Part shown: piece after piece, positions 1 through 8,105 of the stretch
Layout: each line of letters starts with the position of its first letter
Position numbering within the stretch: position 1 is the first letter of the stretch
Origin: a virus
Direction: 5' to 3' (one strand)
DNA length: 42,302 nucleotides
IMG/VR virus record: IMGVR_UViG_3300047470_000061
Span: 1 to 42,302 of that record
Position numbers and translations under genes: made by a program
The notes under the pieces: generated by a model
What the model was told of the DNA's origin: nothing
Seen by the model: the letters and a program-made list of their open reading frames with translations, nothing else
The model's database searches: none

Positions 1-47
1 AGCGAAATATCTCTCCCCGACGTTTTTTCCCAAAGGAGGAACCCCTG
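1..47. other. Left genome end and leader of the terminase operon
   Basis: The window begins with AGCGAA, the inverse of the last six bases of the window (TTCGCT), so circularised ends would read as the 12-bp palindrome TTCGCTAGCGAA. The leader then carries a strong ribosome binding site (AAAGGAGG at 33-40), seven bases before the ATG of the first gene. A cos terminus is inferred from the gene order (HNH at one end, terminase at the other). The cut position and overhang cannot be read from the sequence. Confidence 0.5.
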
Positions 48-347
48 ATGGCTGCACGTAAACCACAGTTGCGGGCTGTTTCGCCGGGTGAGAAGCCGGT
101 TAGGGCTAGGCCGAAGACTGTTTCTGAGGCTGCGGACACTGGCTCAACTCGGGATCTGCTGGTGGCGATGCGTACTCGTATTGCCAGGGCTGTCGAGGAC
201 CCGGATACGCCGGCCCGCGATCTTGCTGCTTTGACTAAGCGGCTGGTTGAGGTCGTGCGGGATATCGAGGCGATTGATTCCAGGGAAGATGAGGCCGAGT
301 CTAGTGGCGAGCTCCCAGACGAAGACTTCGACGCCGCGGCTATCTGA
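48..347 (+). CDS. Terminase small subunit
   Basis: A 99-residue protein with a basic, proline-rich N-terminus, a helical middle and an acidic C-terminus (residues 79-95 nearly all E/D/S). It immediately precedes the large terminase and is the first gene of the genome, the usual place for the DNA-recognition subunit that binds near cos and recruits the large subunit. The ATG at 48 has a very good Shine-Dalgarno. No diagnostic motif is visible, so the call rests mainly on position, size and charge pattern. It overlaps the start of the large subunit by about 44 bases. Confidence 0.7.
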   Translation: MAARKPQLRAVSPGEKPVRARPKTVSEAADTGSTRDLLVAMRTRIARAVEDPDTPARDLAALTKRLVEVVRDIEAIDSREDEAESSGELPDEDFDAAAI

Positions 348-1785
348 TCTTGCGCGCCATGTGGTCATCCCGGCGGGCATTAAGACTACTGCGTGGCCGC
401 GGGTTCAGGCTCAGTGCGCGGAGATGGGCGTCACCTTCGATCTGTGGCAGCACGGCGTCGGGAAGATCGCACTAGGTAAGCGTGCCGATGGTAAGTATGC
501 GGCCACTGTTGGTGGGATTGTGCTTTCGATTCCGCGGCAGGTGGGTAAGACGTTTCTGGTTGGCATGATCGTCATTGCCCTGTGCGTCTTGAATCCTGGG
601 CTAACTGTGATCTGGACGGCGCACCGGACGCGCACAACGACTAACACGTTCCGATCTTTGCAGGGGATGGTGCGGAAGAAGAAGGTTGCCCGCCACGTGG
701 CGCCTAACGGGATCCGCACGGCCAATGGCGAGCAGGAAATCAAGTTCACTAATGGCTCGATGATCATGTTTGGCGCTCGCGAGCAGGGCTTTGGTCGCGG
801 CTTCGATGAGGTTGATATTGAAGTCTTCGATGAGGCGCAGATCCTCACGTCTAAGGCTCTTGAGGACATGGTTGCCGCGACTAACCAGTCGCGCCAGCCG
901 TCCGGCGCCCTGCTGTTTTTCATGGGCACGCCACCGCGGCCTGTTGATCCCGGCGAGGAGTTCACGAACCGCCGCACGAAGGCGCTCTCGGGCCGGGCAG
1001 ATCAGATGGCTTACATCGAGTTCTCGGCTGACCCTGATGCTGAGTTGGACGACAAGGCGCAATGGGAGAAGGCTAACCCATCATTCCCGGAACGCACTCC
1101 ACTGGAATCCATGGAGCGCATGCGCGAACAGTTGACGGACGATGATTCTTTCCGCCGCGAGGCGCTGGGGATTTGGGACGATGACGGGCGCAGTTCGGCC
1201 ATTCCTGCCGGCGCATGGGGCGAATTGGCCGTAAAGATTGTGCCTGACGAGTGGCCTCTCGCTGCTATTGGCCTAGACATGAACCCTGAACGCACGAAGG
1301 TGAGTATCGCCGTCGCAGCCTTCGCCCCCGAACATGTGCATATGGAGTTGGCTCAAGACGAGGACTTCGCCGCGGCTGGTTCTAAGGCTTTGGTCGATTG
1401 GATCGTCGTGCGGGCTAAGAGGCGGATCCCGGTTGTGATTGACGCATACTCCCCGGCCCGATCCCTTGAGCCCGAGCTGAGGAAGCGCGGCTGCCTCGTC
1501 CGGGTCATGGGCGCCGCTGAATTATCCCAAGCTTGCGGCGGGCTTTATGACGCCGTGACGCAGGACAAGACGATAAGCCACTATGACCAGCCGGAACTAA
1601 ATCAGTCCTTGGCTGGCGCGACGAAGGAAAACTTCGGGCCTGCCGGCGCTTGGAAGTGGAACCGAAAGTCTCTCGATGTTGATTTGTCTCCTTTGATGGC
1701 CGCGACTGCTGCCCATTTCGGCGCTGTGAAGTTCGCTAAGCCTCCCCGTGATCCCGAGAAGTCGGGTCGCGTCCTTGTTATGTAG
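304..1785 (+). CDS. terL: Terminase large subunit
   Basis: The packaging motor ATPase and nuclease, which threads DNA through the portal and cuts it at cos. From the GTG start at 304 it is 493 residues. A Walker A-type motif (PRQVGKT) is at residues 77-83, followed by the TAHR segment. Walker B with catalytic acid (VDIEVFDEA) is at 170-178, and the motif after it (FMGTPP) fits the coupling motif. The C-terminal half has acidic positions of an RNase H-like nuclease (GLDMNPE; VVIDAYSP). The start is uncertain: GTG 304 has GAGG nine bases upstream, while ATG 289 and TTG 247 are in the same frame but have worse spacing. It overlaps the small subunit, implying coupling. Confidence 0.93.
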   Translation: MASSQTKTSTPRLSDLARHVVIPAGIKTTAWPRVQAQCAEMGVTFDLWQHGVGKIALGKRADGKYAATVGGIVLSIPRQVGKTFLVGMIVIALCVLNPGLTVIWTAHRTRTTTNTFRSLQGMVRKKKVARHVAPNGIRTANGEQEIKFTNGSMIMFGAREQGFGRGFDEVDIEVFDEAQILTSKALEDMVAATNQSRQPSGALLFFMGTPPRPVDPGEEFTNRRTKALSGRADQMAYIEFSADPDAELDDKAQWEKANPSFPERTPLESMERMREQLTDDDSFRREALGIWDDDGRSSAIPAGAWGELAVKIVPDEWPLAAIGLDMNPERTKVSIAVAAFAPEHVHMELAQDEDFAAAGSKALVDWIVVRAKRRIPVVIDAYSPARSLEPELRKRGCLVRVMGAAELSQACGGLYDAVTQDKTISHYDQPELNQSLAGATKENFGPAGAWKWNRKSLDVDLSPLMAATAAHFGAVKFAKPPRDPEKSGRVLVM

Positions 1786-1793
1786 AAAGTGGG

Positions 1794-3221
1794 TTGTCCG
1801 TGATTGACACTCTTGTTGTTCCGGGCCTCTCCGTTGACGATAACCGGGTTCTGAATTTGTGCCTGACGCAGTTGCGGGCGGTTGAGGGTATTAACGCGAC
1901 CCGCAGGCGCTATTTTGAGTGCAAGCAGCTTGTGCGGCATTTGGGTATCGCGATTCCGCCGCAGTTGCAGTCGTTTGAGACTGTGATCGGCTGGCCTTAT
2001 AAGGCGGTCAAGTCTTTGGCGTCTCGGATCAAGCTTGGCGGCTATGCAGTGCCTGGCGCTGATGTTGCTGACTTCGACATCGACCGGATTTGGGCTGATA
2101 ACCGTCTCGGCATTGAGGCGCATCACGCGCACATGTCGGCGCTGACTTATGGCGTGGGGTTTGTGGCTGTCATGGCTGGCGGTCCGGGTGAGCCTGCGGC
2201 CGTTATCCGTGCGTTGTCTCCGACGACTTCGACGGCTCTTTGGGATCCGATTAAGCGCCGCGTCTGGGCTGCCTTGACGGTCATTGAGGCCGAGTTGGGC
2301 ACGCCGAAAGAGTTCATCCTTTTCCTTGACGACAAGGTTGTGACGGGCAAGTTCGATTTGGGCCGCTGGGTGCTTGAAGAAACCCCTAACCCTGTTGGCC
2401 GCTGCACCGTTGTGATGCTCGCCTACGATTCCTCCCCGGAGTACCCGTTTGGGCGTTCGCGGATCAGCCAGGGCGTCATGAAGATCACTGATGAGGCGAT
2501 CCGCACGGCGCTCCGCATGGAGGTCACGGCGGAGTTCTACAGTGCCCCGCAGCGCTACATTCTGGGCGCTGATGAGGCCGCGTTTGTGGGTCCGAATGGT
2601 GAGAAGAAGACGGCCCTTGAGGCGATCACGGGTCGGATTCTTGGACTGTCGAAGGATGAGGACGGCGACGTTCCTACGGTTGGTCAGTTCCAGCAGGCGT
2701 CGATGTCTCCGCATACGGAGATGTTGCGGACGATTGCGGCGAAGTTCGCTGGTGAAACGTCTATCCCGGTAAACGCGCTCGGGATCATCCATGACAACCC
2801 GGCTTCCGATGCTGCGATGCACACGGCCTACCTCGATCTGAACTCGGATGCCGAGTCCGCGCACGAACCGTTCGGCGCGGCGTGGATTGACGCTATGCGG
2901 ATGGCTGTGGAGATTGCTACGGGCTCCGCTGATGGCCTCGAACTGCTGTCTACGAAGTGGCGCAACCCGGCTACACCTACGCTCGCCTCTCAGGCTGACG
3001 CGGCCTCGAAGCTTGTTGCTGCCGGCGTGCTGCCGGCTGATTCTGCGGTGACTTTGGAACTTATGGGCTTCGATCAGACGACCATTGACCGGATTGCGGC
3101 GGATCGTCGCAGATCCAGCGCGGGTAGCCGCCTAGATGCTCTGGCCGCAGCCGTGAAGACGCCGACGCAGGGGGTTGTTGATGTCAATGCAACTGCTGAC
3201 GCAGTTCGAGCAGGCCAATAA
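1794..3221 (+). CDS. Portal protein (SPP1 gp6-like)
   Basis: A 475-residue protein forming the dodecameric ring at the capsid vertex through which DNA passes, and the docking site for terminase and connector proteins. It follows TerL directly. Its N-terminus is of the actinophage SPP1-gp6-like type, with the segment FETVIGWPYKAVKSLASRI and a clip/stem-like central region ending in EMLRTIAAKFAGETSIPVNA. The TTG at 1794 lies 8 bases after the TerL stop; GTG 1800 is an alternative. The 3' end overlaps the MuF gene by about 40 bases. Confidence 0.9.
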   Translation: MSVIDTLVVPGLSVDDNRVLNLCLTQLRAVEGINATRRRYFECKQLVRHLGIAIPPQLQSFETVIGWPYKAVKSLASRIKLGGYAVPGADVADFDIDRIWADNRLGIEAHHAHMSALTYGVGFVAVMAGGPGEPAAVIRALSPTTSTALWDPIKRRVWAALTVIEAELGTPKEFILFLDDKVVTGKFDLGRWVLEETPNPVGRCTVVMLAYDSSPEYPFGRSRISQGVMKITDEAIRTALRMEVTAEFYSAPQRYILGADEAAFVGPNGEKKTALEAITGRILGLSKDEDGDVPTVGQFQQASMSPHTEMLRTIAAKFAGETSIPVNALGIIHDNPASDAAMHTAYLDLNSDAESAHEPFGAAWIDAMRMAVEIATGSADGLELLSTKWRNPATPTLASQADAASKLVAAGVLPADSAVTLELMGFDQTTIDRIAADRRRSSAGSRLDALAAAVKTPTQGVVDVNATADAVRAGQ

Positions 3222-3834
3222 CGGCATTGCCGACCTTGTCGAGACGGATCTAACCGACTTCCTTGGGGCTCTGAACTTCGAGAGCCCAGCAGCGGTGCAA
3301 GCCGCCTTGTTCGAGTACGTGCCAACGCTTGTTTCGGAGTATGGGGATGTTGCGGCGTCGGTCGCGGCTGACTGGTACGACGAGTTGCGGGCTTCGGAGG
3401 GAGTGCCGGGGAGCTTCAGGGCTCCACTGGCCCCCTCCGTGCCTGCCGCACAGGTTTCCGACCGCCTTGGTTATGCGACTCGCGCTAGCGGCCCTCTGTG
3501 GCTCGGTGATAGCGCCACGGTGACTAACTTCCTGTCCCTAATGACGAACGAGTACGTGTTGCAGCCGGGCCGCGACACCGTCATGCAGGCCGCGCACAAG
3601 GACAAGGCCGCTTATGCCCGGATCCCGGAGCCTGGCGCTTGCAAATTCTGCCTGATGCTCGCCTCTCGCGGGTTCGTCTACTCGAAATCTACCGCCGGCA
3701 GCACGAAGAAGTTCCACGGCCACTGTCGCTGTAACGCGATGCCGGTTTGGGACGAGACGCGCGCCCGCGTTGAGTTCGGCTACGACCCCGATGCGCTCTA
3801 TGACCTGTACGCCAAGGCCAGAGACGCCAAATAA
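3181..3834 (+). CDS. MuF-like minor capsid protein
   Basis: A 217-residue head morphogenesis protein. The C-terminal third has the MuF signature: EPGACKFCLMLASRGFVY, then FHGHCRCNAMPVW, with paired cysteines and histidines at about residues 151-186 that could bind zinc. MuF-domain proteins are minor capsid components made next to the portal and often ejected with DNA; in actinophages this slot is sometimes annotated as capsid maturation protease. I see no protease motif. The start could be TTG 3175, ATG 3181 or ATG 3187. It overlaps the portal gene, so translation is probably coupled. Confidence 0.82.
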   Translation: MSMQLLTQFEQANNGIADLVETDLTDFLGALNFESPAAVQAALFEYVPTLVSEYGDVAASVAADWYDELRASEGVPGSFRAPLAPSVPAAQVSDRLGYATRASGPLWLGDSATVTNFLSLMTNEYVLQPGRDTVMQAAHKDKAAYARIPEPGACKFCLMLASRGFVYSKSTAGSTKKFHGHCRCNAMPVWDETRARVEFGYDPDALYDLYAKARDAK

Positions 3835-3921
3835 CTTCCACGGTCTCCCGTGAAGCGGTTACGCACGCCGTAAGTGTGGCCTATCAAACAGCCGACAGGC
3901 TCTAAACGGATGGAATCACCT

Positions 3922-4416
3922 ATGTCTGATGACATTACCGCTGACGCGGGAGAACACACCGACGAGTCCACCGAGGAATCGTTCAAGGCGCCTGCAACGC
4001 AGGAAGAACTTGACCGGATCATTCAGGGGCGGCTCGACCGGGAGCGCAAGCGCTTCTCCGACTACGACGACATCAAGGCTAAGGCCGCGAAGTACGCCGA
4101 ACTCGAGGAAGCCAACAAGACCGAGGCGCAGAAGACTGCCGACCGCCTGGCTGCCGCTGAGAAGCGCGCGTCCGAGCTTGAGGCTAAGGCTCTCCGCGCC
4201 GAGGTCGCCGCCGCTAAGGGCGTCCCTTCCGCACTGCTAACGGGCAGTACGCAGGAGGAACTTGAGGCTGCGGCTGATGCGCTTATTGCTTTCCGGGGCG
4301 AGCAGAAACCTGCCGGCCCGTCTTCGAGCTCCCTGAACCGGGTCAACTCGAACACCGTGAAGGGCTCCACTGGCGACCAGTTCGCCGACTTCTTCACGTC
4401 CAAACTTTCCTCATAA
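3922..4416 (+). CDS. Capsid scaffolding protein
   Basis: A 164-residue protein that is acidic at its N-terminus (many D/E and T in residues 1-25) and then highly charged, alanine-rich and predicted to form a long coiled coil (about 30-115). This composition and the place just before the major capsid gene are typical of internal scaffolds that template capsid assembly. The ATG at 3922 is preferred (MSDDITADAG); the ribosome binding site is weak, and ATG 3910 in the same frame is possible. The 87 bases before it hold a small hairpin (CACGG-tctc-CCGTG at 3838) and no gene. Confidence 0.8.
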   Translation: MSDDITADAGEHTDESTEESFKAPATQEELDRIIQGRLDRERKRFSDYDDIKAKAAKYAELEEANKTEAQKTADRLAAAEKRASELEAKALRAEVAAAKGVPSALLTGSTQEELEAAADALIAFRGEQKPAGPSSSSLNRVNSNTVKGSTGDQFADFFTSKLSS

Positions 4417-4429
4417 GGAGTAGGCCAAC

Positions 4430-5335
4430 ATGGCTGGTATTGATCTGAACCGGACTAGCTCCGGCGTTTCCGCCCTTCTGCCCAAGGAAATCTCTTCCGA
4501 GATTTGGGCCAATGCTGTGCAGGACTCTGTCATCATGCAGGCGTCCCGCCAGATCACCCTTCCGGGTTCGGGTGTCACTATCCCGATGATCACCGGTGAC
4601 GCTTCGGCTAACTGGGTGAACGAGACGGACGAGAAGCCCGTCTCTGACGCCACGGTTTCGTCCAAGTCCATCACCCCGTACAAGCTGGCTGTCATCGAGG
4701 TGTTCTCTGACGAGTTCCGCCGCGACCTGCCCGCCCTGTACGCGGAACTCGCCCGCCGACTCCCGACCGCGCTGGGGCGAAAGTTTGACTCCACGATCCT
4801 GCACGGTACGGCTCCGGGCTCGAACTTCGACGTTCTGTCCGGCTCGACCGCCGTGACCGTTGACGGCACGGACACCCTGGGCGACCTTGTCACCGCGCTG
4901 ACGACCGTTGGCGCTGCCGGCGGCGACCTGTCGCACTGGCTGATTAGCCCGCAGGCTGAGGGTACCCTGATGACCGCCAAGGATGGCGTCGGCAATTACG
5001 CGTTCCTGCGTGACGCCCGCACCGATTCTGGTTCCATCGGTTCCGTGTTCGGTCGCGATGTGCTGCGTTCTGCCGCGGTTTACAACAACCCGACCGACCC
5101 GACCAAGGACACCATTGGCTTCGCCGGCGACTTCGCCCGCTCCGCCGTGTGGGGCTCCGTCGAGGGTATCCAGATCAGCGTCTCTGATCAGGCGACCGTC
5201 AACAAGGGCGGCACTCAGCTGAACCTGTGGCAGCGCAACATGTTCGCGATCCGCGCCGAGGTTGAGGTTGGCTTCGCCGTCCGCAACGGCGCCCACTTCG
5301 TGAAGCTCCTCAGCGCTACGGCTACCGCCCCGTAA
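4430..5335 (+). CDS. Major capsid protein (HK97 fold)
   Basis: A 301-residue protein preceded by an excellent ribosome binding site (AAGGAG, 8-9 bases before ATG). It starts with an N-arm (MAGIDLNRTSSG) and then has the conserved actinophage capsid pattern LPKEISSEIWANAVQDSVIM, a typical ITGDASANWVNE segment and SDEFRRDLPALYAELARRLP. There is no long N-terminal delta domain in the protein, in keeping with a separate scaffold gene upstream. It assembles the icosahedral head. The next gene starts on the stop codon (TAATG). Confidence 0.93.
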   Translation: MAGIDLNRTSSGVSALLPKEISSEIWANAVQDSVIMQASRQITLPGSGVTIPMITGDASANWVNETDEKPVSDATVSSKSITPYKLAVIEVFSDEFRRDLPALYAELARRLPTALGRKFDSTILHGTAPGSNFDVLSGSTAVTVDGTDTLGDLVTALTTVGAAGGDLSHWLISPQAEGTLMTAKDGVGNYAFLRDARTDSGSIGSVFGRDVLRSAAVYNNPTDPTKDTIGFAGDFARSAVWGSVEGIQISVSDQATVNKGGTQLNLWQRNMFAIRAEVEVGFAVRNGAHFVKLLSATATAP

Positions 5336-5496
5336 TGATCCTGGTAAACCCTCACACGGGGAAGCTGGTTGACGTTGCTGAGGCATTCGTTGACCAGCTT
5401 TCCCGTGCTGGTTTCAAGAAGCAGGAACCGGAAGCCGTGGAGCCTGAGAAGGTTTCCGCGCCGGTCGCCCGGCGACCACGTAAACCCCGTAACTAG
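5335..5496 (+). CDS. Small capsid-adjacent protein, unknown function
   Basis: A 53-residue ORF whose ATG overlaps the capsid stop (TAATG), so it is translationally coupled. The N-terminus reads MILVNPHTGKLVDVAEAFVD, followed by QLSRAGFKKQEP, then a basic tail rich in R, K and P. Short proteins with a similar P-x-T-G...V-x-V...L...G-F pattern occur after the capsid gene in many actinophages and are uncharacterised. It could be a head-completion factor; that is only a guess from its position. Confidence 0.72.
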   Translation: MILVNPHTGKLVDVAEAFVDQLSRAGFKKQEPEAVEPEKVSAPVARRPRKPRN

Positions 5497-5507
5497 CAGG
5501 AGGCGTC

Positions 5508-5951
5508 ATGGCTAATTGGACTACTGCTGCTGAGGTGGTGGATGCGTGGATTGGTGATGACGCGCCTGCGGATTTGGTGAAGGTTGATTTGTGGGTTGGG
5601 CGTGCTGAACGCCTGCTGCGTTCGAAGGTGCCCGGGCTCGCAGCCCGCGTGTCTGCGGATCCGCTTGTTGAGCTTGATTTGGTGGATAACGTCAAGGACG
5701 TTGTTACGTCGATGGTTCAAAGGGTGTTCCGTAATCCGGAGGGTGTGCGTACCCGCCAGGAGACTACTGGGCCGTTTAGCGGTTCGGTGACTCTTGGCGG
5801 GGATCAGCCTGGCGAGTTGTGGGTCACTGATGATGAGTTGGCGCGGCTTTCGTTGGCTGGTTCTAACCGTGGCGCGTTCACTATTGACACGATCCCGGTT
5901 ACGTCGCCGTTCAGCCCGTACTATGTGCCGCCGATTGGTGGTTGGTTATGA
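5508..5951 (+). CDS. Head-tail adaptor (Gp19/Gp15-like)
   Basis: A 147-residue protein with the ribosome binding site AGGAGG seven bases before ATG. The helical pattern (VVDAWIGDD...LVKVDLWVGRAERLLRSKVP, then VVTSMVQRVFRNPEGVRTRQETTGPFS) matches the phage Gp19/Gp15/Gp42 adaptor family, which forms the first ring under the portal. It is the first of four overlapping connector genes leading to the tail. Confidence 0.8.
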   Translation: MANWTTAAEVVDAWIGDDAPADLVKVDLWVGRAERLLRSKVPGLAARVSADPLVELDLVDNVKDVVTSMVQRVFRNPEGVRTRQETTGPFSGSVTLGGDQPGELWVTDDELARLSLAGSNRGAFTIDTIPVTSPFSPYYVPPIGGWL

Positions 5952-6298
5952 GTCGCCACCCGTTCGGCGTCCCTGTTGGCGTCCTTGCTCATGTTCCTGG
6001 CGCTGTTGTTGACGGCTATCAGGAAGCGGATTCGTGGGGCGCGCCGGTCGTGTATGCGGGGTGTGCTGTTGCGCCGGGTGCGGTTGCGGAGGTTTTCGAG
6101 CCTAACCGTGACGGCGCTGGGGTTGAGTTCACCGTGTATTTCCCTCCGGGCGCTGTCGTTGGTTTGCGTGACCGGGTGAGTTTGCCGGGTCATGCGGCTC
6201 CTTTCGACGTGACTGGCACGCCGCGGCCTTGGGGTCGCAACCCGTTCACTGGTGGACCGTCTGGCGTTGTTGTGGAGGTGGGGAGGTTCGATGGCTGA
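5948..6298 (+). CDS. Head closure / stopper protein
   Basis: A 116-residue beta-rich protein overlapping the adaptor gene by ATGA. Lengths of small hydrophobic strands with little helix, a PFGVPVGVLAHVPG start and position between the adaptor and the gp10-like protein fit the stopper (SPP1 gp16-like) that closes the filled head and joins it to the tail. No catalytic motif is seen. The assignment comes mostly from synteny. Confidence 0.65.
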   Translation: MSRHPFGVPVGVLAHVPGAVVDGYQEADSWGAPVVYAGCAVAPGAVAEVFEPNRDGAGVEFTVYFPPGAVVGLRDRVSLPGHAAPFDVTGTPRPWGRNPFTGGPSGVVVEVGRFDG

Positions 6299-6530
6299 TG
6301 GTTTGAAGCTTTCCCGCAAAGTTGTCCGCGACATGCTGAAGGATCCCGCGCTCGAGAAGCATCTACTGGCTGAGGCGGAGAAGATCGCAGCCCGCGCCGG
6401 CGAAGGGCACAAGGCGTCTTCGATGATTGGTCGGCACCGTGCCCGCGCGTCTGTGATTACTGAGTCATTCAGTGCGATGTATCACGAGGCGAAGGACGGG
6501 ACACTTTCTAAGGCGGCTGGCCTTGGCTGA
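6291..6530 (+). CDS. HK97 gp10-like tail connector, short form
   Basis: A 79-residue protein; the ATG at 6291 follows GGGGAGG. The sequence is helical (LSRKVVRDMLKDPALEKHLL) followed by a R-A-R-A-S-V-I-T strand motif typical of HK97-gp10-like neck proteins that sit between head closure and tail terminator. At 79 residues it is shorter than the usual 100-130. It overlaps both neighbours by a few bases, implying strict coupling. Confidence 0.65.
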   Translation: MADGLKLSRKVVRDMLKDPALEKHLLAEAEKIAARAGEGHKASSMIGRHRARASVITESFSAMYHEAKDGTLSKAAGLG

Positions 6531-6921
6531 GTATCTGACGTTCCCTAACCCGGCTGTTTGGTTGATCCGCTACCTAGATGAGCGCTCTGACGATCCGGTG
6601 GTTGGCGAGGTGCCTGCCACGCGTCCACCTGCTTTCGTACTGGTCGAGAACGCGGGTGGCGGGCTTGTCACGAAAGTTACTGATGGCGGGCAACTGCTGG
6701 TCGGTTCCTGGGATACGACGAATCCGAAAGCCGAGCAGAGGGCCGCGAAGGTCCGGGCCCTTGTGAACGCAGCGGCGGGCGTGACCGTCCAAGGCGTGTA
6801 CTGCAAGGCCGTGGAAGAAGTCGGCAGGCCCGTCTACATCCCGGACCCCGACGCCCGCGTACCCCGCTACCGGCAAACCTTTGTACTGCACTTCCGGGGT
6901 ATCGCCTCGGACACGATTTAG
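6523..6921 (+). CDS. Tail terminator protein
   Basis: A 132-residue protein starting from TTG 6523, which overlaps the previous stop. The sequence begins MAEYLTFPNPAVWLIRYLDE and contains two strands around a helix (RAAKVRALVNAA), resembling tail terminator/completion proteins that cap the tail tube. Position directly before the major tail protein supports this. The start is uncertain because TTG is preceded only by AAGG; no ATG gives an overlap-free alternative. Confidence 0.65.
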   Translation: MAEYLTFPNPAVWLIRYLDERSDDPVVGEVPATRPPAFVLVENAGGGLVTKVTDGGQLLVGSWDTTNPKAEQRAAKVRALVNAAAGVTVQGVYCKAVEEVGRPVYIPDPDARVPRYRQTFVLHFRGIASDTI

Positions 6922-6929
6922 GAGCCCAA

Positions 6930-7130
6930 GTGAAGATCACTTTTGCGAATGACTACACGACCAGCGGGGGCCGCGCATACAAGGGCGGCAGCACTCACGA
7001 CGTGAATGACGCCGATGCGCGTTCCCTGATTGTCCGCGGCAAGGCCCGACCTGCCGCGGAGACCGCCGAGGCACCCGCCGCGGCTGTTCCCTCGGCCCCG
7101 GCTGAGACCGAAGCTAAGAAAGGACTCTAG
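6930..7130 (+). CDS. Small protein between tail terminator and tail tube genes
   Basis: A 66-residue ORF with a GTG start 8 bases after the terminator stop and GGAG just upstream. The N-terminal half (MKITFANDYTTSGGRAYKGG) is followed by HDVNDADARSLIVRGKAR and then a low-complexity A/P/E tail. Similar short proteins with a F-x-x-x-Y-x-G-G-x-x-y-K-G-x-x-x-x-V-x-x-x-x-A pattern are common near actinophage tail genes and have no assigned function. Confidence 0.7.
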   Translation: MKITFANDYTTSGGRAYKGGSTHDVNDADARSLIVRGKARPAAETAEAPAAAVPSAPAETEAKKGL

Positions 7131-7132
7131 CC

Positions 7133-7702
7133 GTGGCTGAGACCAAGAATTACGACAACATCCGGGCGTATGGCGACCTTGACTCTGAGGTTTTCTTCGC
7201 CCCGCTCGGCACTACGCTGCCTACCACTGTTGCGGCTGATCCGATTGCGCCGTTCGCGGCTGTCGGCTGGCTGTCTGAGGACGGCGTTTCCCTGGCCCTC
7301 TCGACTGATGTTGAGAAGTTCAAGGGCTGGCAGGGCGGGACCACGCTGAAGACGAAGGTCACGGGCACTGAGAAGACCATCAGCATTCAGTGTCTTGAGG
7401 AAACCCCGGGCGTGACGGCGCTGTATTACGGCCACGGCGCCCCGACCGTTACTGGCACTGCGCCCAATAAGGTCGCGAAGATCGACTTGCCCGAGGGCAT
7501 CGGCACCATTGCCCGGGCTGCCGTGTTCAAGTTCGTTGACGGCGGCGTGACCAAGTACCTGTGTTGCGAGCGCGTTGAGGTCACTGAGCGTGAAGACCTT
7601 TCGCACCAGAACTCGTCCCTGACCATGTACGGCCTGACCCTGGAAATCCTGGGTGATTCGTACATTCTGACCAACGCGCCGGCGTTCACCGCTGGCCCGT
7701 AG
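7133..7702 (+). CDS. Major tail tube protein
   Basis: A 189-residue beta-rich protein; GTG start with GAAAGGA upstream. Features that fit the tube fold are an N-terminal strand (NIRAYGDLDSEVFFAPLG), a central KGWQGGTTLKTKVTG hairpin and a C-terminal strand set (LTMYGLTLEILGDS). The protein polymerises around the tape measure to form the tail tube. It is placed between the terminator and the frameshifting chaperone genes, the standard order in siphoviruses. Confidence 0.88.
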   Translation: MAETKNYDNIRAYGDLDSEVFFAPLGTTLPTTVAADPIAPFAAVGWLSEDGVSLALSTDVEKFKGWQGGTTLKTKVTGTEKTISIQCLEETPGVTALYYGHGAPTVTGTAPNKVAKIDLPEGIGTIARAAVFKFVDGGVTKYLCCERVEVTEREDLSHQNSSLTMYGLTLEILGDSYILTNAPAFTAGP

Positions 7703-7710
7703 CTAGACGG

Positions 7711-7750
7711 GTGGGCGGGGTGTTTTTCCGTGGTGGTTTCCCCCGCCCAC
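7711..7750 (+). terminator. Strong hairpin after the major tail gene
   Basis: A perfect 10-bp inverted repeat: GTGGGCGGGG at 7711-7720 and CCCCGCCCAC at 7741-7750, with a 20-base loop that includes TTTTT. It lies in the 88-base gap before the chaperone genes. No U-run follows the stem, so partial termination, mRNA stabilisation or 3'-end processing is as likely as full termination. It would let the very abundant tail tube message be set apart from the downstream tail genes. Confidence 0.6.
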
Positions 7751-7790
7751 CTCATCACCTGACAACCACCACTAAGTAGGAGAAACCACC

Positions 7791-8105
7791 ATGGCAGATG
7801 CAAAGATTCCCGCCGGCGCTAAGCGTCCGGCTGACCGTCAGACCGCTAAGGCTGACGTTGTTACGAGCAAGTCCGCGTTCAACTGGCGCGGCACGGACTA
7901 CGTTGTGGACCCGGACCTGATTGACGACCTCGAGTTCTTCGAGGCGCTGGAGGGCAACCAGTTCGCAACGGCTGTTCGGAAGATGCTGGGCGACCAGTAC
8001 GACAAGTTCAAGGACCAGGTCCGTGAGGCTGAGGGCCGCGTGTCCCTCGCCACTACGCAGGCGTTCCTTGAGGAGTACATGACCGAGGCGCAGCGGGGAA
8101 AATAA
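7791..8105 (+). CDS. Tail assembly chaperone G
   Basis: A 104-residue protein, ATG with TAGGAG upstream. It has a disordered, lysine-rich start, then an acidic helical region (DPDLIDDLEFFEALEGNQF) common to gpG-type chaperones. The unshifted product ends QRGK at TAA 8103-8105. Such chaperones bind the tape measure and recruit tail tube subunits; they are absent from the finished virion. Confidence 0.88.
   Translation: MADAKIPAGAKRPADRQTAKADVVTSKSAFNWRGTDYVVDPDLIDDLEFFEALEGNQFATAVRKMLGDQYDKFKDQVREAEGRVSLATTQAFLEEYMTEAQRGK

Noticed and set aside
1602-2864. A 420-residue minus-strand ORF opposite terL and portal
   Set aside because: It is an antisense shadow of two clearly conserved genes, with no homology-like motif and R/H-rich composition.
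4394-5386. A 330-residue minus-strand ORF opposite the capsid gene
   Set aside because: It is an antisense shadow of the major capsid gene.
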